Assembly: GCA_024278555.1 (NCBI GenBank)
Contig: JAJRSX010000193.1
Coordinates: 1 to 37,876 of the forward strand
Length of the DNA stretch: 37,876 nucleotides
Source: a bacterium
GTDB lineage: Bacteria > CG2-30-53-67 > CG2-30-70-394
Reading direction: 5' to 3'
The notes beneath the pieces were generated by a model. It did not search any database, was not told where the DNA came from, and was given only the letters and a program-made list of their open reading frames with translations. A program made the translations under genes and the position numbers. Within the stretch, counting starts at the first letter, position 1; the number at the start of each line of letters is the position of its first letter. Positions 17,998 through 23,971 of this stretch are shown here, in pieces.

Positions 17998-18026
17998 CCG
18001 GAAAAGGGTCCTGTCCCCTTTTCCGG
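17998..18026. repeat. Palindrome CCGGAAAAGGG ... CCCTTTTCCGG
   Basis: A perfect 11-bp stem with loop TCCTGTC lies just after the coaD stop. There is no T tract on the coaD side, so it is a weak terminator at best. The GAAAAGGGGACAGG wording resembles a motif I know as frequent in environmental genomes. Confidence 0.75.
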
Positions 18027-18031
18027 AGCTG

Positions 18032-18523
18032 CTACAGACGGCCTCCTCGCGCCACCCCCCACCGGTGCAGGAGTACCGCCACCGCCTCGCCCACCAGGGG
18101 GGTCGGGTCGCCGCCGTGGGCGATCACCTCGCGCACCAAACGCGAGCAGACCCCGAGGTGGTCCGGCTCCGGGATGAGGAGGCAGGTGGGCACCGGCTCG
18201 GCGAGCAGCCGGTTGGTGAGGGCGAGCTGCATCTCCTGCTCTAGGTCGGCCGCGCCGCGCACCCCGCGCACCACGCAGCCGGCGCCGAGGTCGCCGACCA
18301 CGTCCACCTGCAGGCCGTCGAAGGCGACGCAGCGGACGTTGGCCAGCCCCGCCACCGCAGCGCTCGCCGCCTCCAGCCGCCGATCGAGGGTCAACAGCGG
18401 CCCCTTGCCGCTAGACGCGGCGACCGCCACCACCACCTCGTCAAAGAGGGTGGCCGCCTGCCTGGCGATGTCGCGGTGGCCGACGGTGAAGGGGTCGAAG
18501 GTTCCTGGGTAGAGGGCAAGCAT
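18032..18523 (-). CDS. coaD: Phosphopantetheine adenylyltransferase
   Basis: The 163-residue product has all family marks: ALYPGTFDPFTVGHRDI, the nucleotidyltransferase T/HxGH site, then RGVRGAADLEQEMQLALTNR for phosphopantetheine and ATP binding, and LVREVIAHGGD near the end. It joins ATP and 4'-phosphopantetheine to dephospho-CoA, the penultimate step of coenzyme A synthesis. Length is normal. The leader immediately before ATG 18523 is three and a half copies of a seven-base repeat (GACCGCT on the coding strand) and has no Shine-Dalgarno. Confidence 0.96.
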   Translation of the reverse strand: MLALYPGTFDPFTVGHRDIARQAATLFDEVVVAVAASSGKGPLLTLDRRLEAASAAVAGLANVRCVAFDGLQVDVVGDLGAGCVVRGVRGAADLEQEMQLALTNRLLAEPVPTCLLIPEPDHLGVCSRLVREVIAHGGDPTPLVGEAVAVLLHRWGVARGGRL

Positions 18524-18549
18524 AGCGGTCAGCGGTCAGCGGTCAGCGG
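18524..18549. repeat. AGCGGTC heptamer array in the coaD leader
   Basis: Three exact copies of AGCGGTC and most of a fourth abut the coaD start codon with no gap, so the coaD ribosome binding region is made of repeat units. Confidence 0.9.
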
Positions 18550-18684
18550 AAACAGCGTCGCCTCTCGGCAAGCGAAGCCCGAACGATCGTGCCACCGCAC
18601 CCCCCCCATTCTCCACCCGACACCCGCCCCCCTCCGCTGAGAGGATCAGCGGAAAATAGCAATGCAGGCCAAGATGGGACCGTC

Positions 18685-18710
18685 CGTAGGGCGGGCTTCA
18701 GCCCGCCGAG
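18685..18710 (+). repeat. REP palindrome
   Basis: CGTAGGGCGGGCTTCAGCCC then GCCGAG: GTAG before the stem GGCGGGCT/AGCCCGCC. A partner of opposite orientation lies at 19067-19090. Confidence 0.8.
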
Positions 18711-18769
18711 CACCGTAACTTCTTGAGAACTCCCTATCCCCTTGGCTCATGATGGGCAGCGTGGTTCGT

Positions 18770-18954
18770 AAGGGATTTTCACCACATAGACGCAGAGGGC
18801 ACAGAGAACTCCATCAGAAAACAACACGATTTTGCGCCGTCCTCTTGCACGACAACCCGGTGGCGATCCATTGCGAGGCCCAAGGGTGAGGAAAGCACCT
18901 CTCCTTTGCAGTTCTCTGTGCCCTCTGTGTCTCTGCGGTGAAATCGCCTTCCAG
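18770..18954 (+). repeat. 185-bp inverted-repeat element, copy A
   Basis: The left arm (TTCACCACATAGACGCAGAG, GGCACAGAGAACTCC) and right arm match at 31 of 35 positions by my count. Between them is a conserved core (ATCAGAAAACAACACGATTT ... GATCCATTGCGAGGC). Copies B (35893) and C (37693) share arms and core. No coding capacity was recognised; it looks like a non-autonomous mobile element or a structured RNA unit. Confidence 0.9.
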
Positions 18955-19066
18955 GCTTGCACCGTGATCACCTCGTGACTCCCTCGACCCGGTTGGCGGT
19001 CTCCCCTCCCCCCGGAATCCTGCCCTCTTTCCAATTGCCCATCGTCGGTCATGCGATGACGGCGTC

Positions 19067-19090
19067 GGTCGGCTGAAGCCGACCCTACGG
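19067..19090 (-). repeat. REP palindrome, inverted
   Basis: On the minus strand it reads CCGTAGGGTCGGCTTCAGCC then GACC: GTAG before the stem GGTCGGCT/AGCCGACC. It mirrors the REP at 18685 across element A. Confidence 0.8.
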
Positions 19091-19160
19091 TCCGGTAACC
19101 CCATCTTGTTTCCGCTGATCCTCTGAGAGCTGAAAGCTGTTCGCTGAAAGCTGACTCCCG

Positions 19161-20732
19161 TCAGCTCCCGAGCGCGGCCCGGCGTCCCCCGTGGGCGAGG
19201 CGGATCAGGGCGGGTACCGGGATCCACCGCTCGGCGACGATCCGATAGCCGCCGCCGTCGCCGATGAGGTAGATACGCTTTACGCCGTGGTCGTGGTGGC
19301 GGAGGGAGCTGTAGCCCTGGTCGAAGATGGCCACCGTCTGGCCGGCGGCGGCGAGGAGGGTAATCTCCCGCACCTCGATCCGGCGCGTCCCTTCCTCGGC
19401 AAAAAAGGCGCGCTTGCGGGCCAACCAGCGCAGCGCGGTGGTGTGGCCGAGACGGAAGAAGGCGTCGGCATAGCGGCCGCGGTACCGATCCCACGCCCCC
19501 TCCTGCCAGTCGCGACGCCAGCCGTCCAGCCAGGCGGTAATCTCCTCGGCGCGCGCCCGCGCCCGCGCCGGCGACAGCCAGGTAATCGCCGAGACCACCA
19601 CCAGCGGGGTGCGACGGGTGCGGATGTCGGCCGAGAGGGTCTCAAGGTCGGCGTTCGCCACCACGACGCAACCGCGTGAGTCGTCCGGGGTGGCGAGGCG
19701 GCCCGGGTCGTCGGTGCCGTGGAGCCAGATGCCGCCGCCGTCGCGGCCGGCGAGGCGGTCGAAGGAGTTGGGGTAGTCAGTGGGATACGCCATGGCGCCG
19801 TAGAGGGGCGGCAGCCCCTTCCCGTCGAGGTGGCGCTCCAAAAAGTAGACCCCCTCCGGGGTACGCAGGTCACCGCGCCGTCTCTTGCGGCCCGCCCGCT
19901 TGCCCACCACGCACCCCACCGTAGCCACCGCCACCGGACCGTCGGCGGTGCCGCGGAAGCGGTAGAGGCGGTGTGCCTGCTTGTCGACGAGTAGGACGTC
20001 GGGGGCGCCGGGGGGCAGACGGAGGATCGCCGCGGGCACGCGGCCTCCCTGGTCACCGGCCGCCTCCTCCGCGACCGGCGCCATCACCGCCGCTGGGCTG
20101 CCCGCCGCCACCTGCCGGGAGTGCGCCGCCGCCGGCCGGGGCAACGGTGGTGAGGCCCCCTTTGTGGGTGGCATGGGCCCCGGCGGGGGGGGCGTGGCGG
20201 CGCGCACCGCCGGGATGAGATCAGCGACCCCCGTCCGGGCGTGGGCCCGCCGGGCAAGCAGCGCCGCGAGGAAGCGCACCCGGCGGTCTTGAGAGGTGAC
20301 CCCGTCGCCGCCGAGGGTGGCAAAGAGGCGACGGTTCCTCTCCGCCTCCGGGTAGTCGGGCCGCAGGGCGACCGCCTCCGCGGCCGCCTTACCGGCGAGC
20401 CCCACCTCGCCGAGGCGCCACAGGAGCACGGCGACATTGTTCCACAAGACCGGATCGTCGGGGGTGACCGCCACCCCGCGGGTGTAGGCGACGAGCGCCC
20501 CGGCGAGGTCACCGGCGCGATAGGCGGCGGTCCCCTGCGCCCGCCACCCGGCGGCCCGCGCCCCCACCACGGTGAGCCCCAGGAAGAGCCCCGCAAGAAT
20601 CAACGGTAGGAGGGGGCCATGCCCCCGATCGGTGGACCACCGGGGGTCGGGTGGCGGCATGTGGCGCGCCTGCGGCACGCATCGGGGGCATGGCCCCCTC
20701 ACGCATCGGGGGCATGGCCCCCTCCTACTCAT
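19161..20732 (-). CDS. TPR / L,D-transpeptidase-family / NTF2-like envelope protein
   Basis: A 523-residue protein. Residues about 41-60 are a signal anchor, 62-140 TPR-like helices, 180-240 a Pro/Ala linker, 243-384 a YkuD catalytic domain with His338 in IWLHGT and Cys355 in SRGCVVV, and 392-508 an NTF2/SnoaL-like domain. YkuD enzymes act on peptidoglycan in the periplasm: 3-3 cross-linking, lipoprotein attachment, or, in DpaA/LdtF which also has an NTF2-like domain, detachment. Which applies here is unknown. The start overlaps the small TPR gene (ATGAGTAG), with AAGAGG six bases before it. Residues 2-42 are encoded by an inserted REP pair and look foreign (RGPCPRCVRGPCPRC). The internal ATG at residue 25 is an alternative start. 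Confidence 0.85.
   Translation of the reverse strand: MSRRGPCPRCVRGPCPRCVPQARHMPPPDPRWSTDRGHGPLLPLILAGLFLGLTVVGARAAGWRAQGTAAYRAGDLAGALVAYTRGVAVTPDDPVLWNNVAVLLWRLGEVGLAGKAAAEAVALRPDYPEAERNRRLFATLGGDGVTSQDRRVRFLAALLARRAHARTGVADLIPAVRAATPPPPGPMPPTKGASPPLPRPAAAHSRQVAAGSPAAVMAPVAEEAAGDQGGRVPAAILRLPPGAPDVLLVDKQAHRLYRFRGTADGPVAVATVGCVVGKRAGRKRRRGDLRTPEGVYFLERHLDGKGLPPLYGAMAYPTDYPNSFDRLAGRDGGGIWLHGTDDPGRLATPDDSRGCVVVANADLETLSADIRTRRTPLVVVSAITWLSPARARARAEEITAWLDGWRRDWQEGAWDRYRGRYADAFFRLGHTTALRWLARKRAFFAEEGTRRIEVREITLLAAAGQTVAIFDQGYSSLRHHDHGVKRIYLIGDGGGYRIVAERWIPVPALIRLAHGGRRAALGS
20606..20728. repeat. REP cluster inserted at the L,D-transpeptidase gene start
   Basis: One unit (20606 on, GTAGGAGGGGGCCATGCCCC) faces two inverted units (ATCGGGGGCATGGCCCCCTC, repeated, the last ending CTCCTAC at 20728). 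Each has GTAGGAG or its remnant next to the stem GGGGGC/GCCCCC. The insert is 123 bp, exactly 41 codons, in frame with the downstream gene, and its GTAG end supplies the stop of the gene before it. Confidence 0.88.
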
Positions 20733-21090
20733 CTTCATCCTCTTGGAGCTGGCGGGCCAACTCCAGGTAGACGTGGGCGAGGTTGTAGTGGGCCTCTTCG
20801 TAGTCGCGGTCGAGGTGCACCGCCACCTTGAGCTCGCGGGCGGCGACATCGTGGTGGCCGGCGCGATCGAAGACCACCCCGGCGTTGTTGTGGGCGATGG
20901 GGTTGTCCGGCGCCGCCTGGATTGCCTGGCGGGCGGTCTTCAAGGCGGTGTCGAGGTGGCCCGCATCGAGCTCACGGACGCAGCGGACGAGGAGCGCACT
21001 CACCCCCTCCGGCCCTGCCGCGCCCACCCGCACCGCCACCGTCGCGACGACCAGTGCACCGCCGACGATCCCCACCAGTCGCCACTTCAC
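20725..21090 (-). CDS. Small TPR protein with signal anchor
   Basis: A 121-residue protein that begins (GTG) MKWRLVGIVGGALVVATVAV, a single hydrophobic segment. About two and a half tetratricopeptide repeats follow (LDTALKTARQAIQAAPDNPI, AHNNAGVVFDRAGHHDVAAR, then AHYNLAHVYLELARQLQ), and the tail is acidic (EDEDE). TPRs are protein-binding scaffolds. GTG 21090 overlaps the stop of the upstream TPR/NTF2 gene (GTGA), and its own stop overlaps the L,D-transpeptidase start, so the three are translationally coupled and probably form one periplasmic complex. The TAG stop lies in the GTAGGAG end of an inserted REP. Confidence 0.82.
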   Translation of the reverse strand: MKWRLVGIVGGALVVATVAVRVGAAGPEGVSALLVRCVRELDAGHLDTALKTARQAIQAAPDNPIAHNNAGVVFDRAGHHDVAARELKVAVHLDRDYEEAHYNLAHVYLELARQLQEDEDE

Positions 21091-22535
21091 AATCGATGCC
21101 ACTCCTCGCTGACGATCCGCAGGTGGCCCCCCTCGTCGCGCACGAAGAGCTTCTTCATCCCGTGGTCCCGGTAGCCGCCACGCCGGAAGTCCTGGACGAA
21201 GGAGAAGATGATCAGCCCCTCGCGCTCGTCGATCCGCACGTCGGAGATCTGCACATGGATGGAGCCGCGACGAAACTTCTTCGCCTTGTTCGCCCGCCAA
21301 TCGCGCTTGTCCCGCGCCCCCTTCTTGCCGCGCGCGACAAAGGCCTCGGAGTAAAACGACATGTAGGCATCGAGGTCGCGCCCCTCCCATGCCTGGCGCC
21401 ACTGCTCGAGCCAGGCGCGCCGCTCTTGGTCGGCGGGGACCTGCGGCCCGGTGGGCCGCTCGCCGCCCCCCTTCATGGCGAGGATCATCCGCGCCTCTTC
21501 GAGGTAGTCGGCGATCTTCTTGTTCTCCGGCTGCACCTTGGCCACCGCCTCGAACGCCTGCACCGCCGAGGCGTAGTCACCCGCCTTCTCGTAGAGGACA
21601 CCGAGGAGCCAGCGCGCCTTGTAGCTCTCCTCCAGGGCAAGCGACCGCTTCAGGGCCTCGATCGCCTCGTCGTTGCGGCCGAGCTTCTCCAGGGTCGCGC
21701 CACGGAAGTGGTGGACCTCGGCGGAGCTCGGATCGATCGCGATCGACCGGTCGAAGGCGGTGAGCGCCTCCTCGTACTGGCCGTTGGAGAAGAGCGCCGA
21801 GCCGAGGTTGTAGTAGACGTGGGAGTCGTCGGGTCGCAACCGCACCACCTTCCGGTAGCCTTCAATCGCCCGGTCGTAGTCGCCGTTGGCATGGGCCAGC
21901 TTCGCCTGCGAGAAGAGGGTGGCCACGGTGTCGCCGGCTGCCAGGGCGCCGGGGGCGGGCGCCGGCGCCGGACGCTCGGGGATCGCCTCACGGTCCAGGG
22001 GAGAGCCGCCGCTCGCCTCCTCCGCATCCGCGGCCGGGGCGGACTCGACACGATCCCGGGAGGGGGGGGACGAGGTGTCACCCTCGCCTGCCTCACCGAG
22101 GACCTGGTCGAGGACACCGATGTAGTAGTGCGCCTCCTTCTCGCGCGCCGGGTTGGTGGTGAGGCGCAGGACCTCCTCGTACTCCTGGCGGGCGAGGGTG
22201 AGGTAGAGGCGGGCGAGGTTGTAGCGGGCGAGCTCGTAGTCCGGGTTGAGCCGGCGCGCCTTCTGAAAGTTCGCCTCCGCCTGATCGAGCATCCCGAACT
22301 GGTGGTAGATGGCGGCGATGTTGTTGTAGGTCTCGGCCGAGCGCGGGTTGAGCTCCACCGACTTTTTGAAGGCGTCGAGGGCCTGATCGAGCTCCCCCCC
22401 GTTGAAGTGGCGCACGCCGGTCTGGAAGAGCGCCTTGGCCTGTGCCACGTCGTCGGCCGCGTGCGCCGGCGCACCTCCCACGAGGACCGCCAGCACAAAG
22501 AGCCACCACCATCGTTTTGCAACCATCCGTATCAT
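21087..22535 (-). CDS. Secreted TPR protein with C-terminal NTF2-like domain
   Basis: The 482-residue product starts MIRMVAKRWWWLFVLAVLVG with a signal peptide. At least seven TPR units follow (for example FNGGELDQALDAFKKSVELN, AETYNNIAAIYHQFGMLDQA and DSHVYYNLGSALFSNGQYEE), interrupted near 180-220 by a Ser/Glu/Pro-rich linker. The C-terminal 120 residues (LEQWRQAWEGRDLDAYMSFY, then EGLIIFSFVQDFRRGGYRDH) are an NTF2/SnoaL-like domain clearly related to the one on the L,D-transpeptidase protein of the same operon (W..W....D.Y...Y...F and the final RIVSEEW/RIVAERW). I take it as the scaffold of that system. ATG 22526 is an alternative start; no Shine-Dalgarno is obvious for either. Confidence 0.85.
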   Translation of the reverse strand: MIRMVAKRWWWLFVLAVLVGGAPAHAADDVAQAKALFQTGVRHFNGGELDQALDAFKKSVELNPRSAETYNNIAAIYHQFGMLDQAEANFQKARRLNPDYELARYNLARLYLTLARQEYEEVLRLTTNPAREKEAHYYIGVLDQVLGEAGEGDTSSPPSRDRVESAPAADAEEASGGSPLDREAIPERPAPAPAPGALAAGDTVATLFSQAKLAHANGDYDRAIEGYRKVVRLRPDDSHVYYNLGSALFSNGQYEEALTAFDRSIAIDPSSAEVHHFRGATLEKLGRNDEAIEALKRSLALEESYKARWLLGVLYEKAGDYASAVQAFEAVAKVQPENKKIADYLEEARMILAMKGGGERPTGPQVPADQERRAWLEQWRQAWEGRDLDAYMSFYSEAFVARGKKGARDKRDWRANKAKKFRRGSIHVQISDVRIDEREGLIIFSFVQDFRRGGYRDHGMKKLFVRDEGGHLRIVSEEWHRL

Positions 22536-22559
22536 GGGCAGCGATCTTTTCAGAAGCGC

Positions 22560-23041
22560 GGGCAGGCGGTCAAAGCGGCCTTTTTTTCGCTGCGCGAAAA
22601 AAAGGATATAGGGGGCAGGGGGGGGGGGGATGCCGAGAGGGCGGGGTTGCAATGGGGTGGCGGTGGTACGGCTCGGGATCGGCGTCGTGGGTGAAGGTGA
22701 TCGAGCTCACGAGGTGCTGGAAGCGAGGTCACCACGAAGACGCAAAGAACGCCAAGAGAGGCCGAGAAGGTGGTGCCGGCGATGCACCCTACGGGGGGCG
22801 ACGGCATCCCGCTCCCATTTCCCTTCATGACCTTCACGCTCTTCATGGTGAACCCCCTGCCAGGCACCTCCCCACCTCGGTCGCGCCTCGAATGCCGTCA
22901 TCGTTGAAGACCGCCACCTGCTGAAAGCTGAGGGCTGAATGCTGAACGCGCCGCACCGCCGCGGCTCCGAGTGGCCGCCCCCCTGCCCTCAAATTCTCTC
23001 TTAACGCGCAGCGAAAAAAGAGTTGCCTTGACCCCTCCCCC
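22560..23041. repeat. 482-bp composite element with 62-bp inverted ends
   Basis: The left end (22560-22621) and right end (22980-23041) match at 44 of 62 positions without gaps when one is inverted; shared words are GGTCAA, CTTTTTTCGCTGCGCG and GGGCAGGGG. The left end includes a hairpin CCTTTTTTTCGC/GCGAAAAAAAGG (22579-22605). Inside are a CAC-type element with a GTAG REP at its centre (22729-22853) and a one-sided GCTGANN array (22922-22948). It fills most of the divergent spacer between the TPR operon and the zapA operon (22536-23095); no gene is seen. Confidence 0.8.
22729..22853. repeat. CAC-type element with a central REP
   Basis: The left arm is TCACCACGAAGACGCAAAGA then ACGCCAAGAG. 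The right arm, inverted, reads TTCACCATGAAGAGCGTGAA then GGTCATGAAGGG, a looser match than in other copies. At 22772-22792 lies GGTGCCGGCGATGCACCCTAC, a REP hairpin followed by inverted GTAG. Sequence just left (CTGGAAGCGAGG) resembles the CCTGGAAGGCGATT flank of other copies. Confidence 0.68.
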
Positions 23042-23056
23042 ACCCCTCTCTAGCAT
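23028..23056 (+). promoter_or_regulatory. Sigma-70 type promoter for zapB-like, zapA (and 6S RNA)
   Basis: TTGACC (23028-23033), 17 bp, TAGCAT (23051-23056), about 40 bp before the coiled-coil gene. The -35 hexamer lies in the right inverted end of the composite element. The matching left end carries the same TTGACC facing the TPR operon (22573-22568), with a weaker AAAGAT-like -10. Confidence 0.6.
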
Positions 23057-23095
23057 GACCGGCAGTAGCCAACATCTTTTTTCTGTGCGGGAGCC

Positions 23096-23446
23096 ATGGA
23101 GCAACGAGAGACGCACCTTGCCCGCCTGGAGGCGGGAATCGATCGTTTGGTGGAGGCGCTGCACGCCGCCCGCCAAGAGCGTGATGCGGCACGCGACAAG
23201 GTGGAGGCGCTGCGCGCCAGCGCCCGGCAAGAGCTCGCCCGACTCCATACCACCGTTGAGCAACAGGAGCGCGAGCTCACCGCCCTCCGCAGCCAACGGC
23301 AGCTCATCGGCGAACGGCTCCACGCCCTCCAGGGGCGCCTGAACGCCGTCCTCGCGGAGGAGCACTCCACAGGGGCGACGCCGACCGGCAATGGCGACCA
23401 CGGCGGTGCCGCCGCCCTCCCCCTCGAAGAGCTCACCCTCCGGTAG
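23096..23446 (+). CDS. ZapB-like coiled-coil cell-division protein
   Basis: A 116-residue protein that is one long coiled coil for residues 1-85 (for example LARLEAGIDRLVEALHAARQ and EQQERELTALRSQRQLIGER), followed by a flexible Gly/Ala tail. Five bases separate its stop from zapA. In gammaproteobacteria a small coiled-coil protein (TIGR02449 group) is encoded directly before zapA, and ZapB-like proteins tether ZapA-FtsZ at mid-cell. The call rests on position and coil; sequence identity cannot be judged by eye. GGGAG precedes ATG 23096 closely. Confidence 0.68.
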   Translation: MEQRETHLARLEAGIDRLVEALHAARQERDAARDKVEALRASARQELARLHTTVEQQERELTALRSQRQLIGERLHALQGRLNAVLAEEHSTGATPTGNGDHGGAAALPLEELTLR

Positions 23447-23451
23447 ACGCC

Positions 23452-23721
23452 ATGAACAACGTCACCATCCACATCGCCGGCCGCACCTACCAACTCCGGG
23501 CCGACGGGAGCGCCGAGGATGTGGAGCGGGCGGCGGCGATGGTAGACTCACGTATGCAGGAGATCGCCAAGGCGGTGCCGCAGGCGAGCATGGAAAAGGT
23601 TGCAGTCCTTACCCTCGTCCACATGGCGGACGAGCTGATTCAAACCAAGAATGAGACGGAACAGTTCGACACCTTCATTGATGCACAGACCCGCCGGATC
23701 GAGGCGGTTGTGGCAGAGTGA
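23452..23721 (+). CDS. zapA: Cell-division protein ZapA
   Basis: The 89-residue product starts MNNVTIHIAGRTYQLRADGS and continues EDVERAAAMVDSRMQEIAKA, the globular FtsZ-binding head of ZapA. The C-terminal helix (about 45-88) forms the tetramerising coil. ZapA bundles FtsZ filaments at the division site. Length is in the family range. The 6S RNA gene follows directly, a conserved zapA-ssrS neighbourhood in proteobacteria, so zapA transcripts probably contain the 6S precursor. Confidence 0.93.
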   Translation: MNNVTIHIAGRTYQLRADGSAEDVERAAAMVDSRMQEIAKAVPQASMEKVAVLTLVHMADELIQTKNETEQFDTFIDAQTRRIEAVVAE

Positions 23722-23901
23722 GATGCCCTGCCTTACGCGTGATGGGAAGCTTTTCTCTGAACCAACACGATCTTCGAGGGATGACGGTCTAAAGACGGTG
23801 TGCATGCTCTCCCCGTCGAGAGAAGCCTAAAGCCTTAAGCCAACTCCCGACCTGTTCATGACAGGTTCAAGAAGACAACCCACACGGTAAGGCGGGGTCC
23901 C
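23722..23901 (+). ncRNA. ssrS: 6S RNA
   Basis: The region directly after zapA has the 6S plan. The closing stem is CCCTGCCTTAC (23726-23736) with GTAAGGCGGGG (23887-23897), one G-U pair. The conserved central words GTGTGCATGCTCTCCCCGTC and GAGAGAAGCCT (about 23800-23830) match the E. coli GGUGAGCAUGCUCGGUCCGUCCGAGAAGCCU segment. 6S RNA mimics an open promoter and holds sigma-70 RNA polymerase in stationary phase. Ends are estimated to within about ten bases. Confidence 0.9.
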
Positions 23902-23971
23902 CTTACTCGTCCGGCGGTTCGCTTGGCGCGGCCCGCGGGTGCATCCACGGAGGTAGCTACGCGGATGGCCT

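Larger units (their letters stand above)
17693..18031. other. Spacer between pycA and coaD
   Basis: This 339-bp gap has no recognisable gene. It holds GTCCCCCTGGAC, a small hairpin near 17713, an unassigned stretch likely to include the pycA promoter (ATTTATAG near 17787 is the only AT-rich patch), and the two palindromic elements listed separately at 17884-17969 and 17998-18026. Confidence 0.5.
18524..19160. repeat. Concentric composite of four inverted-repeat layers
   Basis: The whole 637-bp spacer between coaD and the L,D-transpeptidase gene is layered. Outermost are heptamers (AGCGGTC)n at 18524-18549 against GAGAGCTGAAAGCTG and GCTGAAAGCTGA at 19125-19153. Next is GAGGATCAGCGGAAAATAGC up to AAGATGGG (18641-18678) against CCCATCTTGTTTCCGCTGAT (19100-19119) and CCTC. 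Next are GTAG-type REPs at 18685-18710 and, inverted, 19067-19090. The centre is the 185-bp CAC element at 18770-18954. No gene is visible. Confidence 0.8.

Noticed and set aside
17998-18026. Rho-independent terminator of coaD
   Set aside because: The stem is good but no T tract follows on the coaD side, so it is recorded as a palindromic repeat.
18524-19160. CRISPR-like array
   Set aside because: The repeats are 7 bp and degenerate or single palindromes, with no regularly spaced ~30-bp direct repeats and unique spacers, and no cas gene is in the window.
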